Shown piece by piece: positions 1-6,975 of a stretch of DNA of 12,502 nt. Source of the DNA: Actinomycetales bacterium (GTDB lineage: Bacteria; Actinomycetota; Actinomycetes; Actinomycetales; Beutenbergiaceae); contig JAENWO010000035.1 of the NCBI GenBank assembly GCA_016649925.1, positions 1 through 12,502 of the forward strand, written 5' to 3'. Positions within the stretch are counted from its first letter, which is position 1. Each line of letters starts with the position of its first letter. The notes beneath the pieces are model-generated. The model saw only the letters and a list, made by a program, of their open reading frames with translations, had not been told where the DNA came from and did no database searches. Made by a program: the position numbers and the translations under genes.

Positions 1-1454
1 CGTGCGGCCCACGCGTCCCCGGAGCGCGTGCGGCGAACGGCGAAGACGCCCCCGGTGAGGCCGGAGTCGGCGATCAGGTGGTGCGGCGCCGAGCTGGTGA
101 CCCCCACGGTGACCATGTCGCCCGGCCGGGGACGCTGCTCCTCGGGAAGGCTCGCGACGGCGTCGGGCACGCCGACATGGACGAGCCGGTTGTCGGCCGC
201 CCGGCCGCTGAGGCGGCGGGTCGCCGGGTCCTTGCGCCCCTCGCTCTCTGACAGTAGGACCTCGACGGTGCGAGAGACCTGGCGGGCGTTCTCCTCGGCG
301 CTGATCCGCTCCTGGAGCGCCTGGAGCCGGCCGTAGCGCTCGGTGACGACCTCCGCGGGTACCTGGTCGGGTAGCGTTGCCGCCGGGGTCCCGGGACGCT
401 GGGAGTACTGGAACGTGAAGGCGCTGGCGAAGCGGGACGCCTCGACGACGTCGAGCGTGGCCCGGAAATCCTCCTCCGTCTCTCCCGGGAAGCCGACGAT
501 GACGTCCGTGGTGATGGAGGCGTCGGGCAGCTGCGCGCGGACCCGGTCCAGGATGCCGAGGAACTTGTCGCTTCGGTACGAGCGTCGCATCGCTCGCAGC
601 ATGCGGTCCGACCCGGACTGCAGCGGCATGTGCAGCTGCGGCATGACGTTCGGGGTCTGCGCCATCGCGTCGATCACGTCGTCCGTGAACGCGGCCGGGT
701 GCGGGGAGGTGAAGCGGACCCGCTCGAGGTGCTCGATCCGGCCGCACGCGCGCAGCAGCTTCGCGAAGGCGCCCCGGTCGCCGAAGCCGACGCCATAGGA
801 GTTCACGTTCTGGCCGAGCAGCGTGACCTCGATGGCACCCTCTGCGACGACGGCCGCCACCTCGGCGAGGACGTCACCGGGCCGGCGGTCACGTTCCTTG
901 CCGCGCAGGTGCGGCACGATGCAGAAGGTGCACGTGTTGTTGCAGCCCACGGAGATGGACACCCACGCCGCGAACGCGCTCTCCCGCCTGGTGGGCAGGG
1001 TGGAGGGGAAGACCTTGAGCGCCTCCTCGATCTCCACCTGCGCCTCGCCGTTGTGGCGGGCGCGCTCGAGCAGCACCGGCAGCACGTCGATGTTGTGCGT
1101 CCCGAAGACGACGTCCACCCATGGGGCGCGGGAGACGATGCCGGCGCGGTCCTGCTGGGCGAGGCACCCGCCGACGGCGATCTGCAGCCCCGGTCGCTCC
1201 CGCTTGAGGCTGGCGAGCTGGCCGAGGTTCCCGTACAGCCGGTCCGAGGCGTTCTCCCGCACGGCGCACGTGTTGATGACGACGACGTCCGCGCCGTCCG
1301 CCTCCGCGAGGAGCGACCCGGCGCCGTGGCTCTCGGCCGAGACGTAGCCCGCCGCTTCGAGCAGACCCGACATGCGTTCGGAGTCGTGCACGTTCATCTG
1401 GCAGCCCAGCGTGCGCACGAGGTAGGTGCGCGGGCGGGTCAGGTCGGCGGTCAT
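1..1454 (-). CDS. miaB: tRNA-2-methylthio-N6-dimethylallyladenosine synthase MiaB (3' end outside window)
   Basis: Radical-SAM methylthiotransferase that adds a methylthio group to N6-isopentenyladenosine at position 37 of tRNAs reading UNN codons; cytoplasmic. The first 484 codons are in the window and the frame is open at the left edge. The N-terminal UPF0004 domain opens with YLVRTLGCQMN and supplies three cluster cysteines, Cys18, Cys63 (NTCAVREN) and Cys97 (GGCLAQQ). The radical-SAM motif CxxxCxxC is Cys171/Cys175/Cys178, followed by IVPHLRG. Further on are LLGQNVNSYG, a PLQSGSD-type loop and DVIVGFPGETEEDF, then a TRAM-like C-terminal segment from about residue 400. Six cysteines in this arrangement are diagnostic of the MiaB/MtaB/RimO superfamily, and the wording fits MiaB best. 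The ATG start sits right before the TRTYLVRTLGCQMN-type N-terminus. No Shine-Dalgarno is seen; a TAGAAT hexamer 8 nt upstream suggests a leaderless mRNA. It is divergent from the amino-acid importer operon. Confidence 0.96.
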   Translation of the reverse strand, partial: MTADLTRPRTYLVRTLGCQMNVHDSERMSGLLEAAGYVSAESHGAGSLLAEADGADVVVINTCAVRENASDRLYGNLGQLASLKRERPGLQIAVGGCLAQQDRAGIVSRAPWVDVVFGTHNIDVLPVLLERARHNGEAQVEIEEALKVFPSTLPTRRESAFAAWVSISVGCNNTCTFCIVPHLRGKERDRRPGDVLAEVAAVVAEGAIEVTLLGQNVNSYGVGFGDRGAFAKLLRACGRIEHLERVRFTSPHPAAFTDDVIDAMAQTPNVMPQLHMPLQSGSDRMLRAMRRSYRSDKFLGILDRVRAQLPDASITTDVIVGFPGETEEDFRATLDVVEASRFASAFTFQYSQRPGTPAATLPDQVPAEVVTERYGRLQALQERISAEENARQVSRTVEVLLSESEGRKDPATRRLSGRAADNRLVHVGVPDAVASLPEEQRPRPGDMVTVGVTSSAPHHLIADSGLTGGVFAVRRTRSGDAWAA

Positions 1455-1462
1455 GATCGGTG

Positions 1463-1468
1463 ATTCTA
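1463..1468 (-). promoter_or_regulatory. Candidate -10 element of miaB (leaderless)
   Basis: On the minus strand the hexamer TAGAAT fits the actinobacterial TAnnnT -10 pattern and ends 8 nt before the miaB ATG. Transcription would start at or next to the initiation codon. No good -35 is visible, which is common in this phylum. This is a pattern match only. Confidence 0.45.
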
Positions 1469-1552
1469 CGGCGTCGTGCGACGTCGCCCGGGGGCCGAGT
1501 GGGACCTCGGTCCCTGGACAACTGCGTGTGATCGTGTCCGCACTGTTACCTC

Positions 1553-1588
1553 CGGACGTCCGTCAGGTGAATGATCACCCGCTAGGTT
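1553..1588 (+). promoter_or_regulatory. Candidate promoter/operator of the gluABCD-type operon
   Basis: Three elements lie in the 141-bp divergent gap. A perfect 10-bp palindrome CGGACGTCCG (1553-1562) covers the expected -35 position. An inverted repeat GTGA-N4-TCAC (1567-1578) lies in the spacer. A TAGGTT hexamer (1583-1588) ends exactly 7 nt before the ATG at 1596. The last fits a leaderless -10 box; the first two could be operator half-sites. No specific regulator is recognised. Confidence 0.4.
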
Positions 1589-1595
1589 GCTTCTC

Positions 1596-2402
1596 ATGGC
1601 TGACAGTTCTGTGACTCCCGTCATACCTGCCGGAGGGCGCGGTGGAGGAGTCCCTGCTCCGACCGGCGAACCCCTGGTCGCGCTGACGGACGTCAACAAG
1701 CACTTCGGCGCCCTGCACGTCCTCAAGGACATCAGCCTCACCGTCTCGCGCGGCGAGGTGGTGGTGGTGATCGGACCCTCCGGCTCGGGCAAGTCGACGC
1801 TGTGCCGCGCGATCAACCGGCTGGAGCCGATCGACAGCGGCACCATCACCCTCGACGGCGTGGACCTCCCCGAGGAGGGGAAGGCACTCGCCCGGTTGCG
1901 GGCCGACGTCGGCATGGTGTTCCAGTCCTTCAACCTGTTCGCTCACAAGACGGTCCTCGACAACGTCGCGCTCGGGCCGATCAAGGTCAAGAAGATGAAG
2001 CCGAAGGACGCCAGGGAGCTGGCCCTGGGCCTGCTCGAGCGGGTCGGCGTCGCGGACCAGGCAGACAAGCTCCCGGCTCAGCTCTCCGGCGGCCAGCAGC
2101 AGCGCGTGGCCATCGCGCGCGCGCTCGCCATGGCGCCGAAGGTCCTGCTCTTCGACGAGCCGACCTCGGCACTGGACCCGGAGATGGTCAACGAGGTCCT
2201 CGACGTCATGGTCGCTCTCGCCAAGGAGGGCATGACGATGCTCGTGGTGACCCACGAGATGGGCTTCGCCCGCAAGGCGGCCGACCGCGTGGTCTTCATG
2301 GCGGACGGCCAGATCGTCGAGCAGGCCGACCCGGACCAGTTCTTCGACCACCCGACGAGCAACCGCGCCAAGGACTTCCTCGGCAAGATCCTCACCCACT
2401 GA
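1596..2402 (+). CDS. gluA: Polar amino-acid ABC importer ATPase (GluA/GlnQ type)
   Basis: ATP-hydrolysing subunit of a type I ABC importer for glutamate or a related polar amino acid; it would sit on the cytoplasmic face of the GluC/GluD permease pair. The 268-aa product has Walker A GPSGSGKST at 60-68, Q-loop Gln110 (MVFQSFNLF), signature LSGGQQQR from 163, Walker B VLLFDEPTSALD with Asp187/Glu188, and H-loop His220 (VVTHEMG). These wordings are typical of the PAAT/HAAT family. A low-complexity, Gly/Pro-rich leader of about 27 residues precedes the conserved PLVALTDVNKHFG start; family members usually begin near that point. ATG at 1596 is preferred over TTG at 1587 because of the TAGGTT at -7 spacing. 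It is first in a four-gene operon with the binding protein and two permeases. Glutamate specificity rests on synteny with C. glutamicum gluABCD next to recX-recA and is an inference. Confidence 0.95.
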   Translation: MADSSVTPVIPAGGRGGGVPAPTGEPLVALTDVNKHFGALHVLKDISLTVSRGEVVVVIGPSGSGKSTLCRAINRLEPIDSGTITLDGVDLPEEGKALARLRADVGMVFQSFNLFAHKTVLDNVALGPIKVKKMKPKDARELALGLLERVGVADQADKLPAQLSGGQQQRVAIARALAMAPKVLLFDEPTSALDPEMVNEVLDVMVALAKEGMTMLVVTHEMGFARKAADRVVFMADGQIVEQADPDQFFDHPTSNRAKDFLGKILTH

Positions 2403-2455
2403 CCGACCCACGGACGCAGCCCACCAGTTGCCCACCCACAAAGGAGAGAACAACG

Positions 2456-3346
2456 ATGCGTAGCACCCGAATGGCCCTGGCCGCGATCGCCGCAGCCGGA
2501 GCCCTCACCCTGTCCGCCTGTGCGGCGAGCTCACCCGACGACACCACCGACACCGGCGCGGGCGGCGAGACCACCGCGAGCGGTGATGCCACCGACGGCG
2601 CCGCGGCCGGCGACACCATCCGGATCGGCATCAAGTTCGACCAGCCCGGCCTGGGCTTCCAGGACGGCTCCGAGTACAGGGGCTTCGACGTCGACGTCGC
2701 CACCTACGTGACCGAGGCCCTCGGCTACTCGGCCGACCAGATCGAGTGGGTGGAGTCCCCCTCCGCGCAGCGCGAGAACCTGCTGGCCGGCGGCCAGGTG
2801 GACATGATCTTCGCCACCTACTCCATCACCGATTCCCGCCGCGAGACCGTCTCCTTCGCCGGCCCGTACTTCGTCGCCGGTCAGGACCTGCTGGTCCGCA
2901 CCGACGAGACCGACATCGCCGGCCCCGAGGACCTGGAGGGACGCAACCTGTGCTCCGTCACGGGGTCCACGTCCGCCGAGCGCATCAAGACCGACTACGC
3001 CGAGGGCGTGCAGCTCGTGGAGCAGCCGAGCTACGCCGAGTGCGTGGGCCTGCTGCGTGACGGCACGGTCGACGCCGTCACGACCGATGACATCATCCTC
3101 GCCGGCCTCGCCGCGCAGGAGGGCAACGCCGGTCAGGTCCGGGTGGTCGGCAACCCGTTCTCCACGGAGAACTATGGAGTCGGCATCCCCAAGGGTGACG
3201 TCGAGATCTGCGAGCAGATCAACGCCGCACTGACCACCATGGTCGAGGACGGCAGCTGGGATGAGGCGGTGACCGCCAACACCGAGGGCACCGGCTACAC
3301 GGCCAACGCCGAGACGAACCCGCCGGAGCTGATGGCCTGCAGCTAG
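2456..3346 (+). CDS. gluB: Amino-acid-binding lipoprotein of the ABC importer (GluB type)
   Basis: Extracytoplasmic solute-binding protein, 296 aa, that captures the amino acid and delivers it to GluC/GluD. A type II signal peptide (short basic start, hydrophobic AIAAAGALTLSAC) ends in lipobox L19-S-A-C22, so the mature protein would be anchored through lipidated Cys22. A disordered Ser/Thr/Gly/Asp linker spans about 23-52. The SBP_bac_3 domain follows: IRIGIKFDQPGLGF, GFDVDVATYV (77-86) and TYSITDSRRETVSFAGPYF, where Arg128 is the likely alpha-carboxylate ligand. Four further cysteines (166, 196, 252, 295) could form two disulfides, with 166/196 the likely hinge-lobe pair. AAGGAGAG ending about 8 nt before ATG 2456 is a strong ribosome-binding site and decides the start. 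It lies 53 bp after gluA and is followed by a strong hairpin before gluC. Confidence 0.95.
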   Translation: MRSTRMALAAIAAAGALTLSACAASSPDDTTDTGAGGETTASGDATDGAAAGDTIRIGIKFDQPGLGFQDGSEYRGFDVDVATYVTEALGYSADQIEWVESPSAQRENLLAGGQVDMIFATYSITDSRRETVSFAGPYFVAGQDLLVRTDETDIAGPEDLEGRNLCSVTGSTSAERIKTDYAEGVQLVEQPSYAECVGLLRDGTVDAVTTDDIILAGLAAQEGNAGQVRVVGNPFSTENYGVGIPKGDVEICEQINAALTTMVEDGSWDEAVTANTEGTGYTANAETNPPELMACS

Positions 3347-3359
3347 TCGTCCGGACGTC

Positions 3360-3389
3360 GTGGGGGCGGGCAACGACGCCCGCCCCCAC
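3360..3389 (+). terminator. Intra-operon hairpin after gluB (attenuator or mRNA-stabilising stem)
   Basis: A perfect 12-bp inverted repeat: left arm GTGGGGGCGGGC (3360-3371), 6-nt loop AACGAC, right arm GCCCGCCCCCAC (3378-3389). It begins 14 nt after the gluB stop and ends 35 nt before gluC. No T-run follows. In binding-protein operons such a stem commonly makes the binding-protein mRNA more abundant than the permease mRNA, by partial termination or 3' end protection; that role is inferred here. Confidence 0.7.
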
Positions 3390-3424
3390 TGCCGACGATT
3401 GCCGCCGTTGAGCAGAGAGGAGGG

Positions 3425-4114
3425 GTGTTGTCGGAGTACCTGAGCCAGTTCGCTGATCTGTTCGCGACCTACAACGTCCCCCTGGCGTTCTGGATGAACA
3501 TCAAGCTCACGTTCTTCGCGGCCATCTTCTCCCTCGTCATCGGCACGGCGCTCGCACTTATGCGGATCTCACCGATCGCGTCGCTGCGGCTCGCCGGCAC
3601 CTGGTACGTCAACGTCCTGCGGAACACCCCGCTGACGGTCATCATGGTCTTCGGCGTCCTGGCGCTGTGGTCCAAGCTCGGGGTGTCCTTCTCGCCCAAC
3701 TTCGACGAGAACTTCTTCCGGCTCGCCGTGCTCGGCCTGTCCGTCTACCACGCGGCCTTCGTCTGTGAGGCACTGCGCTCCGGGGTCAACACCGTGCCGG
3801 TGGGGCAGGCCGAGGCCGCCCGGTCGATCGGGCTGAGCTTCCTGCCCGCCGCTCGGATCATCATCCTGCCGCAGGCGTTCCGCGGCGCCATCGCCCCGCT
3901 CGGGAACACCCTCATCGCGCTGACGAAGAACACGACCGTCGCCGCAACCGCGAGCGTCGCGGAGGCCGCCGGTCTGATGGCCGCCATGATCGAGTTCCGC
4001 TCCGACGTCATCATCGGGATCTTCCTCACGTTCGCGATCGGCTGGGTCATCATCGTCATCCCGGTCGGCCTACTCACGACGTACCTGTCCCGACGACTGG
4101 CGGTGGTCCGATGA
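3425..4114 (+). CDS. gluC: Amino-acid ABC importer permease, first subunit (GluC type)
   Basis: Inner-membrane permease, 229 aa, of the HisMQ/GlnP family. Hydrophobic segments lie near 21-46, 66-86, 98-116, 155-180 and 190-222. The coupling EAA motif runs EAARSIGLSFLPAARIIILPQ (about 130-150), then FRGAIAPLGN, and would dock onto GluA. The N-terminal FWMNIKLTFFAAIFSLVIG and the NVLRNTPLTV motif are hallmark HisM-type permease sequences. AGGAGG at 3418-3423 is unusually close to both GTG 3425 and TTG 3428. GAGAGG (3415-3420) gives GTG a short 4-nt spacing, so the exact start is uncertain by one codon. The stop overlaps the gluD start as ATGA, implying translational coupling. Confidence 0.94.
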   Translation: MLSEYLSQFADLFATYNVPLAFWMNIKLTFFAAIFSLVIGTALALMRISPIASLRLAGTWYVNVLRNTPLTVIMVFGVLALWSKLGVSFSPNFDENFFRLAVLGLSVYHAAFVCEALRSGVNTVPVGQAEAARSIGLSFLPAARIIILPQAFRGAIAPLGNTLIALTKNTTVAATASVAEAAGLMAAMIEFRSDVIIGIFLTFAIGWVIIVIPVGLLTTYLSRRLAVVR

Positions 4115-5025
4115 GCACCCAGAACGTACTCTTCGACGCGCCCGGCCCGAGGGCACGACGCAACTTCGCCATCGGCAACGCAGTGGGCGTCCTGCTCCTG
4201 CTGACGGTCCTCTACCTGGTCATCTCCCGGCTGGGAGCGAGGGGCCAGTTGGACCCGGCGCTGTGGAAGCCCCTACTGACGTCGCGCTCCTGGCAGTACT
4301 ACATCCTCCCCGGCCTGCAGAACACGCTCGTCGCGGGCGCCTACTCCATCGTCGGTGCGATGGTCTTCGGTCTGCTGTTCGGTGTCGGCCGGCTGTCCGG
4401 CAGCCGGGCGATCCGATGGTTCTGCGGCATCGTGGTCGAGTTCTTCCGCGCCGTTCCCGTGCTCATCATGATGGTGGCCGGATGGCTCGCGCTGAACCAG
4501 CTGAAACTCATCCCGGCGGAGATGACCTCCCTCGTCGCCGTCGTCGGTGCGCTGATCCTCTACAACGGGTCAGTGATCGCCGAGCTCGTCCGCTCCGGCA
4601 TCCACGGGCTGCCGAAGGGCCAGCGCGAGGCCGGCCTGGCGATCGGCCTGACCCGGAACCAGTCGATCAGGTCGATCGAGCTGCCGCAGGCCCTCATCGC
4701 GATGCTGCCCTCGCTGGTGAGCCAGTTCGTGGTGATCCTCAAGGACTCGGCGCTGGGCTACTACATCGCCTACGCCGAGTTGCTGCGAAACTCCCGGCTG
4801 CTCGGCACCGACGGCACGAACATCCTGCAGACGCTTTTTGTCGCGGCGGCCATCTTCATCCTGATCAACTTCTCGCTCTCCCGGTTCGCCGAGTTCCTCG
4901 CGCGGCGGGTCGGGGGCGCCACGTCCGGCAAGACGCGGGTGGGCGATGTGCCGAACACCGTGACGACGATCGGGTTGGAGCAGTCCGGCACAGCGGCCGC
5001 CAAGCGGGGCCTCGAGCACCGGTAG
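4111..5025 (+). CDS. gluD: Amino-acid ABC importer permease, second subunit (GluD type)
   Basis: Partner permease, 304 aa, expected to form a heterodimeric membrane channel with GluC. The cytoplasmic N-terminus (MSTQNVLFDAPGPRARRNF) precedes a first membrane segment near 23-43. The HisM-type core begins at YYILPGLQNTLVAGAYSIVG. It continues through VVEFFRAVPVLIMM (equivalent of the RNTPL region), then the EAA motif REAGLAIGLTRNQSIRSIELPQ and ALIAMLPSLVSQFVVILKDSALGYYI. The C-terminus has a hydrophilic tail of about 45 residues. The start ATG overlaps the gluC stop by 4 nt. The gene ends only 11 nt from the convergent recX stop, with no obvious terminator, so transcripts from the two operons probably overlap. 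Confidence 0.94.
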   Translation: MSTQNVLFDAPGPRARRNFAIGNAVGVLLLLTVLYLVISRLGARGQLDPALWKPLLTSRSWQYYILPGLQNTLVAGAYSIVGAMVFGLLFGVGRLSGSRAIRWFCGIVVEFFRAVPVLIMMVAGWLALNQLKLIPAEMTSLVAVVGALILYNGSVIAELVRSGIHGLPKGQREAGLAIGLTRNQSIRSIELPQALIAMLPSLVSQFVVILKDSALGYYIAYAELLRNSRLLGTDGTNILQTLFVAAAIFILINFSLSRFAEFLARRVGGATSGKTRVGDVPNTVTTIGLEQSGTAAAKRGLEHR

Positions 5026-5036
5026 GGCCACCGCAC

Positions 5037-5666
5037 TCAGCCCCGCAGGTACGGGTCCTCGTCCGTCCCGCCGCCCTCCTCGCCCAGCACCTCGTCCACG
5101 AGGCGGAGCGCGAGCGAGGGCGAGTAGCCCTTGCGGGCGAGCATCCCGACGAGCCGCCGACGGCGCTTGTCGCGCTCCAGCCCGACGCTCGGGCGGGCCT
5201 TGTGGCGCAGCAGCTCGCGCGCCGTCTTCTCCTCGTCCTCAGGCTGGACCACGGAGAGCGCCCTCTCGGCGACGTCACGGTCGACGCCCTTGGCGTGCAG
5301 CTCCGCCGCGAGCGCGCGCTTGGCCAACCCTCGCTCGCTGCGGCGGGTGCGCACCAGCATCTCGGCGTACTCGACGTCGTTGACGAGCCCGACCTCTTCG
5401 AACCGGTCGAGCACGCGCACCGAGACGTCCTCGGGCACGTCCTTCTTCGCCATCGCTTCCTCGAGCTGGGCCCGCGAGCGGGGCGCACCGGTCAGCATGC
5501 GCAGCGCGATCGAACGCGCCACCGACTCCGGGTCGGGCTCACGGTCCTGCGCCGCAGCTCCGGTGATCGGGGGCTCACTCCCCCGATCACCGGCTCCCGA
5601 GAATCGGCGGCCACGCGTTCCGCGCCGGCTGGGGCCGCCGGACTGGTCGCGATCCTGGGCTTCCAT
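5037..5666 (-). CDS. recX: Regulatory protein RecX
   Basis: RecX binds RecA filaments and blocks their extension and ATPase/coprotease activity; cytoplasmic. The 209-aa frame has a polar, Arg/Gly/Ser-rich N-terminal extension (1-45). The conserved tandem three-helix body follows: DPESVARSIALRMLTGAPRSR, LEEAMAKKDVPEDV, VLDRFEEVGLVNDVEYAEMLV, a RSERGLAKRAL block, then RRRRLVGMLARKGYSPSLALRLVDEVL. Start ATG 5666 lies 5 nt beyond the recA stop, so recA and recX are co-transcribed. A very stable hairpin lies within codons 25-36 of this frame. ATG at 5498 (Met57) would start inside the core's first helix and probably truncates it. If the extension is not translated, an upstream GTG/TTG near residues 45-50 would be needed, and none stands out, so 5666 is kept. 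Confidence 0.92.
   Translation of the reverse strand: MEAQDRDQSGGPSRRGTRGRRFSGAGDRGSEPPITGAAAQDREPDPESVARSIALRMLTGAPRSRAQLEEAMAKKDVPEDVSVRVLDRFEEVGLVNDVEYAEMLVRTRRSERGLAKRALAAELHAKGVDRDVAERALSVVQPEDEEKTARELLRHKARPSVGLERDKRRRRLVGMLARKGYSPSLALRLVDEVLGEEGGGTDEDPYLRG
5560..5593 (-). promoter_or_regulatory. Strong hairpin inside the 5' end of recX
   Basis: A perfect 14-bp inverted repeat with arms CCGGTGATCGGGGG (5560-5573) and CCCCCGATCACCGG (5580-5593) around the 6-nt loop CTCACT. It lies about 80 nt after the recA stop in the transcribed direction and within the first 36 codons of recX. No U-run follows. It could reduce transcription or translation from recA into recX, comparable in effect to the recA-recX attenuating hairpin known in Escherichia coli, but here it is placed in coding sequence. 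Confidence 0.7.
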
Positions 5667-5671
5667 GCGGT

Positions 5672-6715
5672 CTAGAAATCGACCGCCGCGGGCGGTTCGG
5701 GCACGGCCTCGAGCTTGACGCCGATCCCGAGCAGGTTCTTGAGCTTCTGCTCGATCTCGTCGGAGAGGTCCGGGTTGTCCTTGAGGAACTTACGGGAGTT
5801 CTCCTTGCCCTGGCCGAGCTGGTCACCCTCGTAGGTGTACCAGGCGCCGGACTTGCGCACGATGCCGTGCTCGACTCCCATGTCGATGAGGCTGCCCTCG
5901 CGGGAGATACCCTCCCCGTAGACGATGTCGAACTCTGCCTGCTTGAACGGCGGGGCCATCTTGTTCTTCACGACCTTGACCCGGGTCCGGTTGGCCACCG
6001 CCTCGCCACCGTCCTTGAGGGTCTCGATACGGCGCACGTCCAGGCGGATCGAGGCGTAGAACTTCAGCGCCTTGCCGCCGGTGGTGGTCTCGGGTGAGCC
6101 GAAAAAGACTCCGATCTTCTCACGGAGCTGGTTGATGAAGATCGCGGTGGTGCCGGAGGACGAGAGGGCGCCGGTAATCTTGCGCAGTGCCTGGGACATC
6201 AGCCGGGCCTGGAGGCCGACGTGGCTGTCGCCCATCTCGCCCTCGATCTCCGCCTTCGGCACGAGTGCCGCGACCGAGTCGATGACCACGACGTCGATCG
6301 CGCCGGAGCGGATCAGCATGTCCATGATCTCGAGCGCCTGCTCACCGGTGTCCGGCTGGGAGACGAGCAGCGCGTCCGTGTCGACGCCGAGCCTCTTGGC
6401 GTACTCGGGATCGAGCGCGTGCTCGGCGTCGATGAATGCCGCGATGCCACCCGCACGCTGGGCGTTGGCCACCGCGTGCAGGGCGACCGTCGTCTTGCCG
6501 GAGGACTCCGGCCCGTAGATCTCGACCACGCGGCCGCGCGGGAGCCCGCCGATGCCGAGGGCGATGTCCAGAGCGATGGAGCCGGTGGGGATGACCGCGA
6601 CGGGGGGACGCGTGTCGTCGCCGAGACGCATCACCGAACCCTTGCCGAATGCGCGGTCGATCTGGCTCAGGGCGGCCTCGAGGGCCTTGCTGCGATCTGC
6701 GATGGGAACAGCCAT
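5672..6715 (-). CDS. recA: Recombinase RecA
   Basis: ATP-dependent strand-exchange protein; its nucleoprotein filament also triggers LexA self-cleavage. It is 347 aa, the usual length, with no intein. Visible motifs: Walker A GPESSGKT at 68-75; EHALDPEYAKRLGVD; Walker B-type strand VVVIDSVAALVPKAEIEGE; loop L1 region EGEMGDSHVGLQARLMSQALRK; FINQLREKIGVFFG; and loop L2 GSPETTTGGKALKFYAS. The short acidic C-terminal tail is PEPPAAVDF. The start is fixed by MAVPIADRSKALEAALSQID and by GAAGG placed 7 nt before the ATG. It is first in a recA-recX operon. About 250 bp upstream hold a PafBC-type promoter motif and a LexA box (listed separately), predicting both RecA-independent and RecA/LexA-dependent induction by DNA damage. 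Confidence 0.99.
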   Translation of the reverse strand: MAVPIADRSKALEAALSQIDRAFGKGSVMRLGDDTRPPVAVIPTGSIALDIALGIGGLPRGRVVEIYGPESSGKTTVALHAVANAQRAGGIAAFIDAEHALDPEYAKRLGVDTDALLVSQPDTGEQALEIMDMLIRSGAIDVVVIDSVAALVPKAEIEGEMGDSHVGLQARLMSQALRKITGALSSSGTTAIFINQLREKIGVFFGSPETTTGGKALKFYASIRLDVRRIETLKDGGEAVANRTRVKVVKNKMAPPFKQAEFDIVYGEGISREGSLIDMGVEHGIVRKSGAWYTYEGDQLGQGKENSRKFLKDNPDLSDEIEQKLKNLLGIGVKLEAVPEPPAAVDF

Positions 6716-6837
6716 GGTGTCACCTTCACTTTTCTCTGGGCAGATGCGCGATGAGGTTCACCGTGCAGCGCCGCCGCGAACGGATAAGGGGCTGGTCTCT
6801 TCAGGCAACCGCCCTCTCCGAGCGGCAACCTGCGACG

Positions 6838-6860
6838 AGGCTATGTCTGACCACTGACAT
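6838..6860 (-). promoter_or_regulatory. PafBC-dependent (RecA-NDp-type) promoter of recA
   Basis: Read on the minus strand: ATGTCAGTG (6860-6852), then 8 nt, then TAGCCT (6843-6838). The mycobacterial damage promoter consensus, from memory, is tTGTCRGTG-N8-TAnnnT. Only the first, weakly conserved base differs, and the spacing is exact. Transcription would start near 6831, giving a 5' leader of about 115 nt. PafBC activates this class independently of RecA and LexA after DNA damage. Confidence 0.82.
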
Positions 6861-6917
6861 CCGGCCGGACGCCCCCACTGGCTGTGGATGGCACCCGTCC
6901 GTCCTCGACTGTGCACA

Positions 6918-6939
6918 ACTCTAGGCGAACAACCGTTCG
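6918..6939 (-). promoter_or_regulatory. LexA/SOS box with adjacent -10 hexamer (second recA promoter)
   Basis: CGAAC-AACC-GTTCG at 6926-6939 has two perfect 5-bp arms and matches the actinobacterial/Gram-positive SOS box form CGAACnnnnGTTCG; the flanking A at 6940 extends one side. On the minus strand TAGAGT (6923-6918) follows 2 nt after the box and can serve as a -10. LexA bound here would block this upstream recA promoter. The box lies 37 bp upstream of the GTG of the divergent membrane-protein gene, so it could also control that gene. Confidence 0.85.
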
Positions 6940-6975
6940 ATGCCAGCGACACGCCGGGACGGAAGAGTAGTTGTC

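Noticed and set aside
1802..3346. A long open frame spanning gluA and gluB as a fusion protein
   Set aside because: Its first part is the out-of-frame, Arg/Pro-rich shadow of gluA. The real gluB begins at ATG 2456 with a strong ribosome-binding site and signal peptide.
5026..5036. Shared bidirectional terminator between gluD and recX
   Set aside because: The 11-nt gap has no inverted repeat of useful length and no T-run on either strand.
6744..6840. Riboswitch or structured leader in the recA 5' region
   Set aside because: Only a short repeated GGTTGCC and weak pairings were seen; nothing matches a known riboswitch.
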